Below are positions 43,740-52,767 of a DNA stretch of 64,000 bases, piece after piece. The translations under genes and the position numbers were made by a program. The notes beneath the pieces were generated by a model that was given only the letters and a program-made list of their open reading frames with translations, searched no databases and had not been told where the DNA came from. How positions within the stretch are numbered: the stretch's first letter is position 1; every line of letters begins with the position of its first letter. The stretch is from G963662905 sp965230045. GTDB taxonomy: Bacteria > Bacteroidota > Bacteroidia > Bacteroidales > WRLA01. The stretch lies in the NCBI GenBank assembly GCA_965230045.1, contig OZ245940.1, forward strand, positions 868,001 through 932,000. The letters run 5' to 3'.

Positions 43740-44531
43740 TTAATTCCTTTGTTTAATCATCAGTTTTTGCGTGTAGGTTTTACCATGTATTTCTGTTTCA
43801 AGAAAATATATGCCGCCTGCAAAAGTGTTCAGGTTCAATGTAATGCCTCCATTTTGTGCCGGGCGGATATCTTCATAAACCACTTTTCCGCTTAAATCGC
43901 GCATCCTGATTTTTAATGCATCTGTGTTTTTTCCGTGGAAATCTATTGTTAGGCGTTCTGTCGCCGGATTTGGGTAAATACTGAAATTTTCTGCCATTGC
44001 TTGTTCCTGCAAAGCTGTGGGCATAGCGCCATTAGCCAAAAGAACGCTGTCGATATGTTCAAAATCAGGAATATCGTAGGGCATAAAAAGATTGCCCACA
44101 ATGGAATGGTCGGGCATGATTACCAAAACTGTGGGATGCGACATGATTTCAAAGTCGTTATTGGCAATATTTCCTCCGCCTTCGCTGCCACTCGCAGTAG
44201 GGTATTCAATGCCGTAGGTGGTGTCGAAAACATAAACGCCCTCGTTTGTATCGCCCCAGGCTACACCCATAAAAAACACCTCGCCCTGATTGTGGCCGTA
44301 TTTTTCATAAATAGCTTGATGATCAGGTGCATAAAGGTTGCACGGCCCGCAGGAAGTACTAAAAAAGTCGATCACTACCATTTTCCCCTGATCGAGCAGG
44401 TCGTACAGGCGGATGTTTTCCCCTTCAATGGTTTTTACACGGATGTCCACGGCTCGTTGAAATGGTGTTTGCGCCATCATACTTTGAATGCTGAAAAGAA
44501 AAATAAAACTGATAAGGTATAAATATTTCAT
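43740..44531 (-). CDS. Secreted thioredoxin-like protein with T9SS sorting tail
   Basis: This 263-residue protein has a signal peptide (KYLYLISFIFLFSIQSMMAQ), a TlpA/AhpC-type thioredoxin domain with active site STSCGPCNLYAPDH (about residues 55-70) and cis-proline MSHPTVLVI, and from about residue 185 a type A T9SS sorting domain (FSIYPNPATERLTIDF ... GGIYFLETEIHG). A redox domain carrying a T9SS signal should act outside the cell rather than in the periplasm. The substrate is unknown. It stands alone. Confidence 0.9.
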   Translation of the reverse strand: MKYLYLISFIFLFSIQSMMAQTPFQRAVDIRVKTIEGENIRLYDLLDQGKMVVIDFFSTSCGPCNLYAPDHQAIYEKYGHNQGEVFFMGVAWGDTNEGVYVFDTTYGIEYPTASGSEGGGNIANNDFEIMSHPTVLVIMPDHSIVGNLFMPYDIPDFEHIDSVLLANGAMPTALQEQAMAENFSIYPNPATERLTIDFHGKNTDALKIRMRDLSGKVVYEDIRPAQNGGITLNLNTFAGGIYFLETEIHGKTYTQKLMIKQRN

Positions 44532-44610
44532 TTTTAGACTTTTAAATTGATGTATTCATTTTAGGGATGCATTTGTTTTTAAAATCCTGCAAACCCATAC
44601 CCACAAAAAC

Positions 44611-44654
44611 AAAAATACAGCCTGAATTGTTTGCGATCAAGCTGTATTTTGTTT
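44611..44654 (-). terminator. Terminator of the rseP-deoC operon
   Basis: AAATACAGC (44613-44621) and GCTGTATTT (44641-44649) pair; on the minus strand T-rich sequence follows. It lies about 50 bases after the deoC stop. Confidence 0.7.
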
Positions 44655-44702
44655 AAAATCAGTTTATTGTGTTAACGCCTTGTGAATGCGTTATTAACCC
44701 GA

Positions 44703-45539
44703 TTAAATCAAGGCTGCGGCTTTTGCGGCCAAACGACTTGCACCAATGCGGAACAAATCGGGTGTGTCCCATTCTTTTCCAAGAACTTCCAGAAGCAGGG
44801 CATAATATTTCAGGGCGTCTTCCGGTTCGCTGATTCCTCCGGCAGGTTTAAAACCAACCTTTTTCCCACTGATTTCGTAATAGTCTTTAATAGTGTCCAT
44901 CATCACCAGTGCAGCCTCAAGCGTAGCAGCCGGATTGATCTTTCCGGTGGACGTTTTGATAAAGTCTGCGCCGTTTTCAATTGCAATTTCACTGGCTTTA
45001 CGGATATTGGCTGCCGTTTTCAGCTCGCCGGTTTCCAGGATCACTTTCAGGTGGGCTTTGCCGCAGGCTTCTTTAATGGCTTTTATTTCTCCGCCTACTT
45101 CTTCATAGCAGCCTTCGAGGAATTTGCCACGGCTGATGACCATATCAATTTCTTCGGCACCTTCCTGTACGGCATAGCGCACTTCGGCAAGTTTTACAAA
45201 AAGTGGGCTTTGGCCCGAAGGGAAAGCGCCCGCAACAGAAGCAACATTCAGGCCGCTTCCTTTTAGCATGGAATAGGCTTTGCGTACCATCGTAGGATAA
45301 ACGCAAACCGCAGCAACTCCTTTCGAATTGGCCTTGCTGAATTCAAAATCGCGCGCACGCTGACAAAGACCTTCAATCGTTTTGTCGTTATCATCGCCAT
45401 TAAGCGTAGTCAGGTCGATAAAACTCAGGATATTCACCCAGATATCGCGTGTAGCTTCAATTTTGCTGTTGTTGAGAAGGTCTTGTACCCTGTTCTCAAT
45501 CTGTTCGTCAGTATAGTTATATTCCGGAAAATGAATCAT
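44703..45539 (-). CDS. deoC: Deoxyribose-phosphate aldolase
   Basis: DeoC splits 2-deoxyribose-5-phosphate into acetaldehyde and glyceraldehyde-3-phosphate in nucleoside breakdown. The 278-residue length fits the longer, Escherichia-type branch. The Schiff-base lysine is in NGADFIKTSTGK, and the second catalytic lysine is likely in KVGFKPAGGI. It lies 39 bases after rseP, at the end of the M23-dxr-rseP run. Confidence 0.95.
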   Translation of the reverse strand: MIHFPEYNYTDEQIENRVQDLLNNSKIEATRDIWVNILSFIDLTTLNGDDNDKTIEGLCQRARDFEFSKANSKGVAAVCVYPTMVRKAYSMLKGSGLNVASVAGAFPSGQSPLFVKLAEVRYAVQEGAEEIDMVISRGKFLEGCYEEVGGEIKAIKEACGKAHLKVILETGELKTAANIRKASEIAIENGADFIKTSTGKINPAATLEAALVMMDTIKDYYEISGKKVGFKPAGGISEPEDALKYYALLLEVLGKEWDTPDLFRIGASRLAAKAAALI

Positions 45540-45578
45540 AGCTTTAAAATTTTCAGATTAACGCAAAGGGCTTTTAAT

Positions 45579-46892
45579 TTATTGGAACAATTTGAAAATA
45601 TCGTTTCCTACCGCAAATGCCATAATGCCGAGGAGGATAATCATTCCTGCCATTTGCGCGTATTCCATAAATTTGTCGCTGGGTTTACGCCTTGCTACGA
45701 TTTCATAAAGCAGGAACATCACATGGCCGCCGTCAAGTGCCGGAATGGGAAGTATGTTCATAAAGGCAAGGATCAGCGACAGCAGTCCGGTGATGAACCA
45801 GAATTTATGCCAGTCCCAAACGCCGCCATAAATTTTGGCAATGCCAATGGGCCCTTGCAGTGATTCCGTGGCTTTTTCTTCGCCGGAAAATATTTTCCCA
45901 AAACCTTTTACATTGACAACCAGCATATTAATCGCGTCTTTATAGCCGTATTTCATGGCCGACATAAAGCTGTAATCTTCTAAAGTATATGGAATTTCGG
46001 TAAAAATACCGACCAGTCCCGAAGAATCCACGGCCAGTTGTTTTTGTAGCGTGTCGCCCTGGCGGATGATGTCGAGACGGACAATATCGCCGGCTTTGTG
46101 CGAAACATAATCGCGGAAATCGCCATAAGATGTCAGGGGAATTTCATTACAGGCAATGATGTGGTCGCCTTCCATCAGCCCTGCTTTCTCTGCCGGCATA
46201 CCGGGCATTAAGCTGTCGATTTTTGTGGGATAATTGAAAAAATCAATAAAACGTGTGCGCCTTGCAATTTTTGCTGCTTTATAAAAGGTGTCCGGAACGA
46301 TGATTTCCAACGGTTGTCCGTCGCGTTCTACCAGCACATTGGAGCCAAACAGCACGTTTACCGACTGTGCATCTTTAAAGCGCTCTATATCATTGCCGTT
46401 AATGGAAATAATTTTATCGCCCGAGCGGAATCCAGCCATTTTGCCGATTTCAGATGCGTAGATTCCGTGTTGTGAAACTTCTTCGTTGGGCAGGTATTGC
46501 TTCTCGTAGCGCAGGATGACAAAGGCAAAAATGATGATCCCCAGGATGAGGTTAACCACCACGCCGCCAATCATTACGATCAGCCGCTGCCATGCCGGTT
46601 TGCTGCGGAATTCCCACGGCTGGGCAGGCTTTTTCATTGCTTCCTTATCCATGGATTCGTCGATCATCCCGGCGATTTTTACATATCCGCCCAGTGGGAG
46701 CCAGCCAATTCCGTATTCTGTATCGCCTTTTTTGAAACTGAAGAGTTTGATGTTCCAGGCATCAAAAAAGAGGAAGAATTTTTCAACTTTAATACCAAAA
46801 GCCCTGGCGGCAATATAGTGCCCGAATTCGTGAAGGATTACCAGGATTGAAAGGCCCAGGATCAGCTGGGCAGCCATAATTAATGCGGTCAT
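45579..46892 (-). CDS. rseP: RIP zinc metalloprotease RseP
   Basis: This intramembrane site-2 protease of 437 residues cuts anti-sigma factors and other membrane proteins. The zinc motif is HEFGH in LVILHEFGHYIAAR in the first membrane segment; the third ligand lies in LPIPALDGGHVMF near the C-terminus. Two PDZ-type regions lie between (GFRSGDKIISINGNDI and AEKAGLMEGDHIIACNEIP). Its ATG overlaps the dxr stop by four bases. Confidence 0.95.
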   Translation of the reverse strand: MTALIMAAQLILGLSILVILHEFGHYIAARAFGIKVEKFFLFFDAWNIKLFSFKKGDTEYGIGWLPLGGYVKIAGMIDESMDKEAMKKPAQPWEFRSKPAWQRLIVMIGGVVVNLILGIIIFAFVILRYEKQYLPNEEVSQHGIYASEIGKMAGFRSGDKIISINGNDIERFKDAQSVNVLFGSNVLVERDGQPLEIIVPDTFYKAAKIARRTRFIDFFNYPTKIDSLMPGMPAEKAGLMEGDHIIACNEIPLTSYGDFRDYVSHKAGDIVRLDIIRQGDTLQKQLAVDSSGLVGIFTEIPYTLEDYSFMSAMKYGYKDAINMLVVNVKGFGKIFSGEEKATESLQGPIGIAKIYGGVWDWHKFWFITGLLSLILAFMNILPIPALDGGHVMFLLYEIVARRKPSDKFMEYAQMAGMIILLGIMAFAVGNDIFKLFQ

Positions 46893-48070
46893 TTATGATT
46901 GTTTTTTATAATTTCTTTTGCAAGCGCACGGCTCTCTTTATCTGTTTCTATGAGTGATTCAAGATCAACTTTGGCAATAGGGACAATTTTTTCAAGGCAT
47001 TGTTCAATGATGGCCGGAATGCGGTCAAAACCAATCTGCCTGCGCAGGAAAGCATAGACCACTTCCTCATTGGCGGCATTCAGCACACAAGGTGCATTGC
47101 CGCCACGCTCCATAGCACCATAGGCAAGATTCAATGCCGGAAATTTATCGGTATCGGGCTGCTCAAAATCGAGACTTGCGTATTCGCTAAAATCGAATCG
47201 TTTTGAATTGGCCGGCAACCTGTTGGGATAGGCAAAAGCATAAAGGATCGGCAGTTTCATGCTGGGCAGTCCCATTTGCGCTTTAATGCTGCCATCACCA
47301 AACTGAACCAGGCTGTGGATAATGGACTGCGGATGCAGAATCACATCAATTTGTTCCGGTTTCAGCTTAAATAGCCAGCCGGCTTCGATAACTTCCAGAC
47401 CTTTGTTCATCAATGAAGCCGAATCGATGGTGATTTTTTTGCCCATATTCCAGGTAGGGTGCTTCAAAGCCTGCTCGGGTGTAATATTTGGGAATTCACT
47501 GGCCGGAAGCTTTCGGAAAGGGCCGCCACTGCCTGTGAGTATTATTTTTTCGATGGGGTTGTGGAATTCTCCGCTCAGGCACTGAAATATAGCCGAATGC
47601 TCAGAATCCACCGGCAAGAGTTTTACCCTTTTGCGCAAAGCCGCCTTGATGACCAGCTCACCGCCAACCACCAGGGTTTCCTTATTGGCCAGGGCAATGT
47701 CTTTTCCGGCTTCAATTGCGCTTAAAGTAGGGCGCAGGCCGGCAAAACCGACCATAGCTGTTAAAACCAGGTCGATTGTGTCAAAAGTTACTACTTGTTC
47801 CAGGGCGTCAGAACCGGCAAAAACTTTGATATCCGGTTGGTCAGAAAGCTCCTCGAGCATGCGTTCGTAGAGGTGGTCCTGACCAATTACCACGGCATTG
47901 GGTTTGAATTTCCGGGCTTGTTCGGCCAAAAGCGGCACATTGCACCATGCAGTGAGTATTTCTGCTTCAAACTCTTCAGGATGTTCTTCTATTACTTCCA
48001 GCGCCTGCTTGCCAATTGATCCTGTAGAGCCGAGAATTGCAATTCTTTTCTTTTGTGCCATCTGCATCAT
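46889..48070 (-). CDS. dxr: 1-deoxy-D-xylulose 5-phosphate reductoisomerase
   Basis: Dxr makes 2-C-methyl-D-erythritol 4-phosphate in the MEP route to isoprenoids. The NADPH site is ILGSTGSIGKQAL, and the metal/substrate region includes LLPVDSEHSAIFQCL, NKGLEVIEAGWLF and TWNMGKKITIDSASLMNKG. Length is normal at 393 residues; the ATG three codons on (MAQKKRIAIL) is an equally good start. It overlaps rseP by four bases and lies six bases after the M23 peptidase gene. Confidence 0.96.
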   Translation of the reverse strand: MMQMAQKKRIAILGSTGSIGKQALEVIEEHPEEFEAEILTAWCNVPLLAEQARKFKPNAVVIGQDHLYERMLEELSDQPDIKVFAGSDALEQVVTFDTIDLVLTAMVGFAGLRPTLSAIEAGKDIALANKETLVVGGELVIKAALRKRVKLLPVDSEHSAIFQCLSGEFHNPIEKIILTGSGGPFRKLPASEFPNITPEQALKHPTWNMGKKITIDSASLMNKGLEVIEAGWLFKLKPEQIDVILHPQSIIHSLVQFGDGSIKAQMGLPSMKLPILYAFAYPNRLPANSKRFDFSEYASLDFEQPDTDKFPALNLAYGAMERGGNAPCVLNAANEEVVYAFLRRQIGFDRIPAIIEQCLEKIVPIAKVDLESLIETDKESRALAKEIIKNNHK

Positions 48071-48076
48071 TCTTGT

Positions 48077-48958
48077 TTAGAAGGAAATATAGTCTTCCGG
48101 GTTTAAGGGGCTGCCATTATGCCAAAGTTCAAAATGGAGGTGCGGCCCGCTAGTGAGCTCTCCACTGTTGCCTACAATGCTGATGGGTTCTCCGGCTTTG
48201 ACATAATCGCCGGCTTTTTTCAGCAATGCAGCATTATGTTTGTAAACCGACATCAGGTTATTGCGGTGCTGCACGCCAATTACCCATCCCGTGGCCAATG
48301 TCCAGTTGGCAAAAATCACCGTGCCGTCGAGTGTGCTTTTTATCGCGTCATTGCGCTTAGCAACGATATCTACTCCGTAATGTGCTCCGTTTGGGTCAAA
48401 TTTATTGGTAATAATACCATCCAGCGGGCTGAAAAAATTCTGCAAGGCCAGGGCAGACTGTGCTGCATTTCCACGTTGTGCAGAAAAGGGGTAAAGGTTG
48501 TAGGCGTCATTATCTTCAAACTGGGAACGAAGAATAGAATCAGCTTCGGAGCGCGTTAGGTTGATGTCCGAATAATCTTTCTCCGGGGCGTGTTCTTCTT
48601 CGGGTTTTTCATAAACGGCATTGCCTTGTATGATGTTTTTCAGGTTTTTAATAAACAGGTCCTTCCGATGAAATTCCTGCTCGATCGAATCGGCACGCAA
48701 TTGCAGGTCGTACAGCTTTTTGGCCAAAGTGACATCCGTATAGCCCGGGATATATTCGCGCAGGCTGGTAAAAGCAATGATGTAGGCCGTAAGCGCTATA
48801 AGCAAAACAGAGATGGAAATTACCGAAACAAATACATTCATCCGCGACAGGCGAAATGAAAAACGTTCCTCATAAGTCTCCTCATTTTGAATCACAAAAC
48901 GGTACTTATGCCGAAATTTCCTGAAGAAAATGCTCTTTTTTTTCGAGGGTTTCTGCAT
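48077..48958 (-). CDS. Membrane-anchored M23 (LytM) peptidase
   Basis: This 293-residue protein has a basic cytoplasmic start (QKPSKKKSIFFRKFRHKYRF), one membrane helix (about 42-66), a coiled-coil stretch (about 75-115) and a C-terminal LytM domain. Zinc ligands are visible in NGAHYGVDIVA (HxxxD) and SGPHLHFELW (HxH), so it should be an active peptidoglycan endopeptidase. The domain plan matches DipM/MepM-like envelope peptidases of Bacteroidota. It heads the operon with dxr, rseP and deoC. Confidence 0.93.
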   Translation of the reverse strand: MQKPSKKKSIFFRKFRHKYRFVIQNEETYEERFSFRLSRMNVFVSVISISVLLIALTAYIIAFTSLREYIPGYTDVTLAKKLYDLQLRADSIEQEFHRKDLFIKNLKNIIQGNAVYEKPEEEHAPEKDYSDINLTRSEADSILRSQFEDNDAYNLYPFSAQRGNAAQSALALQNFFSPLDGIITNKFDPNGAHYGVDIVAKRNDAIKSTLDGTVIFANWTLATGWVIGVQHRNNLMSVYKHNAALLKKAGDYVKAGEPISIVGNSGELTSGPHLHFELWHNGSPLNPEDYISF

Positions 48959-49577
48959 TCTAAAATCCTTATAGCCTGCAAATATCGTAATTCTTAATAA
49001 GTAGTGGGTATAAAATTAGAGTTAAAAGCGGATAGAGGGAAGTAAACGGGGGTCAATATTGAAATTGGATACATCCTGTTGATGCCATTTGAGGGAAAAA
49101 GCAGGAAATGAATAATTCGTGATAACTGATGGAATGATTTATGAATAACGGCAATTGCTAAATATTGGTTGTTTTTATTGCTCTCCAAATATACTGTTTT
49201 TGCGTTTTAATATATCAGGTCGGGGATGCGGAAATTGGCTTTGAATTACCGAATTTTAAAATTGTATCACCGGATTTAAGATGATCACCACCGCATTTAG
49301 AATCAGTGATTTTTTGAGCATGTATAGCCTATTTTTGTCAGAGTGGTTATTACACTAAGAAGTTCTTGATTAGGAATGTTTGGGGCGGGCTTTGATGCTT
49401 CAATATCTTGATATTGAGTTTTCAAAGGCTATATTACGGGCTATTTTCGATGCTTTGTGAGACATTATGAAGAAGGGCTAAGGACGTTTGGTTTTTGCAT
49501 GGAATCGCTATGCTTTGGTTATCAGCTTTGGTCTTGAGTTTAATATTTTAATTAAGTATTCATTTAAATTATAAATT
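48959..49577. other. Intergenic region without recognised genes
   Basis: These 619 bases between divergent genes are AT-rich. Small frames exist but none shows a family or codon pattern. The stretch ATTAAGTATTCATTTAAA before the gene at 49578 recurs before its paralogue at 52768 (52741-52758), so it is likely part of a shared upstream region. I found no strong hairpin. Confidence 0.5.
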
Positions 49578-52235
49578 ATGAAACGATTTTTATTGATAAT
49601 TGGATTAATTTTTTCCCTAACTGCCTCTATTTATGCGGATTGGGATTTAAGGACTAAAATTGTAATGGATGATGGCGGACGAGCGTCAGATTGGTTCGGT
49701 CATTCTATTGACATTGATGGCGATTACGCCATTGTAAGTGCTAATATGGATGAACATGAAAATGAACCAAATAATGATTATAATATAGGTGCCGCCTATA
49801 TTTATAAAAAAGTAGGTGATAACTGGGTATTTCAACAGAAAATCGAAGCCCCGGACAGAGCTCATGGTGACTTATTTGGTAGTTCTGTTGCTATTGATGG
49901 GGACTATGCCATAATTGGGGCAGATGGAGTTGATAAATGGAATAACGGACTGCGATACGATAGGGTTGGAGCTGCTTATATCTTTAAAAAAGGTGCAGAT
50001 GGTGTATGGGCTTCTCAGGCCAAACTTGAGGCAACGGATGTTGCGGTCGAAAGCCGTTATTTTGGATATTCCGTTGATATTGACGGCGATTATGCCGTTG
50101 TAGGGGCTTACTACGACAGCAATAAAAAGGGTGCGGCTTACATATTTAAACGAAATGGCGTAGCCTGGAATGCTGTTACTAAACTTACTGCCGATGATGG
50201 CGATGCTGCTGATTGGTTTGGTTGTTCTGTAACGCTAGACGGGAACAATGCTGTAATTGGTGCTGAGTATGCCGATGGTATTAGTGTAAGCGGAACTGGT
50301 GCCGCCTATGTGTACAGCCTGGAAAATGGTGCCTGGACACAAAAGCAGAAACTGCTTTCTCATTGGGATCACAGGACAAATTTTGGCTGTTCTGTATCAC
50401 TCGATGGCGATTATGCCTTGATTGGAGCTAAATCGGAGTATGTTGGAGGGCAATTTGCCGGAGCCGCTTTTGTTTTTAAGTGGGACGGGAACAGCTGGGA
50501 AGAAGAAAACCGATTCTATGCAGATGATGGATCCGGAACTGATTACTTCGGTGGTTCTGTTTCCCTTTATGGCGACTATGCCCTGATCGGAGCAGTTGGT
50601 GATGATGATGTCGCACCCGAAACAGGTTCAGCTTATCTTTTTAAAAGGGATGGCAATATATGGGTTCAGCAACAAAAATTTACAGCCAATGATCCGGTCG
50701 CCCATGATGATTTTGGATGCTCTGTGGCTATTTATGGTGACGATATTTTCATTGGTGCCGAAAGGGTCGAAATCGATCATGATGATGTAGGAGCAACCTA
50801 TATCTATTTCAATAATGTGATAGATATTACATGGGACGGTTCTGAAAGTACAGACTGGAATACAGCCGCCAACTGGGATTTGAATGTAGTGCCTACAAGC
50901 AATCATAATGTGTTAATCCCTGGCGGTTTGGTGAATTATCCCGAAATCAGCCCCAACGATAATGCCGTAAGTGTTGATCTTACAGTAAACGGTGGTGCAG
51001 AACTTACCATACTTAATGGTGGCTCATTTATTCCAACCGGTACAATTACAAATAACGGAACTATTGAAATTAAGCGTACTATTCCTAATAATGAATGGCA
51101 TCATATTTCAGCGCCTGTTTCAAATGCTACAGCAGAAGTATTTGCCGGGGTATTCCTCTTAAACTGGTCAGAAGCAACCGAAAGCTGGAATGATATTGAT
51201 GACGCTAACTTTAATCTGGTAGTGGGCAAAGGGTATTCAATGTGGGGTGATGGAGCCGGAAACTATACCTTTAGCGGCAGCCCACGTACCGAAAGTGTCA
51301 CGGTTACCATGACCAATAATGGGGGCAATGGAGATGCAGAAGGTTTTAACCTCCTGGGAAATCCGTTTACCTCTTCACTCGATTGGGATCAGTTTGATTA
51401 CGGTACAATATACTATTGGGATGGTGCGCAACAACAATATGCAAAATGGAACAGCTCGTCAGGTCCAGTTAATGGAGGTACTCAGTTTATTCCTCCTATG
51501 CAGGGTTTCTTTGTTGAATCGCCTTTAAATAATGATCGTGAACTTAGAATACCATATACAGCCAGGGTACACACCGATGCTAATACATTCTGGAAAGAAG
51601 ATACCAACGACCAGCGTATTCGCTTAACAGCATCCTCTGCAAGTGGCCTGGACGATGAAACCTTATTGGTTTTCAATGATGCGGCTATGGCCGGTTTTGA
51701 ACATGCTACCGATGCGCGGAAACTGTTTTCCGGCACAGAAGGAATGCCTGAACTTTACAGTATAGGCAACGATAATAGGCTTTCCATAGACATGAGGCCA
51801 TTGGTTTCTGAAATTCAACTGGGTTTCTCCAACGATCAAAGCGGAACCTACAGCATCGCAGCCAGCGAAATCAGCAATCTGGAAAATGCTACACTGGAAG
51901 ACACCAAATTAAACGTTTTGCACAAGCTTTCAGAAGGAGCATACAGCTTTGAATGGGAAGCCGGTGAAGATGAAAAACGGTTTAAACTGCATTTGGGCAC
52001 CACATCTATAAATGATGTTGAATGGTCTGCAATACAGGTTTACCCATTCGGAGAAGAAATTATGATCAAGTCCGAAATCACGGCAAGTGAAATTATGCTT
52101 TCTGATGTTTCCGGGCGTGTTCTGGGCGAATGGCAAAACCGTAACAGCATTCCGGCACCTAAAACAGCCGGCATTTATCTGGTGACGATCAATACCAATA
52201 ATCAGAAAGTAACAAAGAAAATTATAATCAAATAA
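49578..52235 (+). CDS. FG-GAP-repeat T9SS surface protein (copy 1)
   Basis: This 885-residue exported protein has a signal peptide (about 1-20, ending IYADW) and seven repeats of the form FGxSVxIDGDYAIVGA (for example WFGHSIDIDGDYAIVSA, LFGSSVAIDGDYAIIGA, NFGCSVSLDGDYALIGA) up to about residue 410, which form an FG-GAP beta-propeller as in integrin-like proteins. Then comes a region opening WDGSESTDWNTAANWDLN, a long beta-rich domain, and a T9SS type A tail (SDVSGRVLGEWQN ... AGIYLVTINTNNQ). The gene is followed by a small PID-CTERM-like gene, and the whole unit is repeated at 52768-55769. Function unknown; a surface adhesion role is plausible. Confidence 0.88.
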   Translation: MKRFLLIIGLIFSLTASIYADWDLRTKIVMDDGGRASDWFGHSIDIDGDYAIVSANMDEHENEPNNDYNIGAAYIYKKVGDNWVFQQKIEAPDRAHGDLFGSSVAIDGDYAIIGADGVDKWNNGLRYDRVGAAYIFKKGADGVWASQAKLEATDVAVESRYFGYSVDIDGDYAVVGAYYDSNKKGAAYIFKRNGVAWNAVTKLTADDGDAADWFGCSVTLDGNNAVIGAEYADGISVSGTGAAYVYSLENGAWTQKQKLLSHWDHRTNFGCSVSLDGDYALIGAKSEYVGGQFAGAAFVFKWDGNSWEEENRFYADDGSGTDYFGGSVSLYGDYALIGAVGDDDVAPETGSAYLFKRDGNIWVQQQKFTANDPVAHDDFGCSVAIYGDDIFIGAERVEIDHDDVGATYIYFNNVIDITWDGSESTDWNTAANWDLNVVPTSNHNVLIPGGLVNYPEISPNDNAVSVDLTVNGGAELTILNGGSFIPTGTITNNGTIEIKRTIPNNEWHHISAPVSNATAEVFAGVFLLNWSEATESWNDIDDANFNLVVGKGYSMWGDGAGNYTFSGSPRTESVTVTMTNNGGNGDAEGFNLLGNPFTSSLDWDQFDYGTIYYWDGAQQQYAKWNSSSGPVNGGTQFIPPMQGFFVESPLNNDRELRIPYTARVHTDANTFWKEDTNDQRIRLTASSASGLDDETLLVFNDAAMAGFEHATDARKLFSGTEGMPELYSIGNDNRLSIDMRPLVSEIQLGFSNDQSGTYSIAASEISNLENATLEDTKLNVLHKLSEGAYSFEWEAGEDEKRFKLHLGTTSINDVEWSAIQVYPFGEEIMIKSEITASEIMLSDVSGRVLGEWQNRNSIPAPKTAGIYLVTINTNNQKVTKKIIIK

Positions 52236-52249
52236 CAAAATAAGCATGA

Positions 52250-52332
52250 AAGAGACCCTCACCGGTAAAGATGCACTGCCTTGTGTTTCTTGTAGCGCAA
52301 CAGCCTGCATCAGGAATCAATGAGGGTCTCTT
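52250..52332 (+). promoter_or_regulatory. Inverted repeat between FG-GAP gene and small CTERM gene (unit 1)
   Basis: AAGAGACCCTCA (52250-52261) and TGAGGGTCTCTT (52321-52332) form a perfect 12-base stem, 16 bases before the start codon of the small gene. The same arms occur in unit 2 with a different interior. Confidence 0.75.
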
Positions 52333-52348
52333 ACAAAAACATATCATT

Positions 52349-52555
52349 ATGAAAAAAATAGTCACAGTAATTGCAATCGTTTTTATTGCTGTTTCATTAA
52401 ATGCGCAAGCTCCTCCTCATCCAAACGGAGGCGACAATCCCCTGGATAATGGAAATGCACGTGTTCCCGGAGGCGGCGCACCTGTTGGTGGAGGATTATT
52501 TGTACTGCTTGGCCTGGGTGCCGCATATGGCGTAAAAAAGTGGGGCTCGAAATAA
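52349..52555 (+). CDS. 68-residue exported protein with PID-CTERM-like tail (copy 1)
   Basis: I start this at the ATG at 52349 because MKKIVTVIAIVFIAVSLNAQ is a complete signal peptide, and the longer frame runs through the inverted-repeat stem. The mature part is only about 48 residues: a Pro/Gly/Asn linker (APPHPNGGDNPLDNGN), then PGGGAPVGGGLFVLLGLGAAYGVKKW, a glycine-rich motif, one hydrophobic segment and a basic end. This resembles the PID-CTERM sorting tails of Bacteroidota small proteins, which are thought to be processed by an exosortase-like enzyme. No exosortase gene is in the window. From about codon 16 onward it is identical at the nucleotide level to copy 2. Confidence 0.75.
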   Translation: MKKIVTVIAIVFIAVSLNAQAPPHPNGGDNPLDNGNARVPGGGAPVGGGLFVLLGLGAAYGVKKWGSK

Positions 52556-52767
52556 TTTTATGTGCTGTTGGGGTGACCCCGGACTTCCTCTTGCCTTCTT
52601 TTTTTATTTGTGCCATTCTGAGAGAAGACAAGACAATAGATTGATTGATAATGTTATGCCTGAGTGTAGCTTGTTTTGTCTGGTTTTATTTAAAGAGTAT
52701 GCTCAAGTCGGTTTGGGTTGCTTTTTAGTTCAGTAAAATAATTAAGTATTCATTTAAAAAAGTAGTT

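Noticed and set aside
48994..49188. 64-codon minus-strand frame in the intergenic region
   Set aside because: No ribosome binding site, no signal or domain, and low-complexity AT-rich codons.
52271..52348. Longer start for the small CTERM protein
   Set aside because: The extension runs through the inverted-repeat region and would bury the signal peptide; the extensions of the two copies do not match each other, whereas the proteins from the chosen ATG do.
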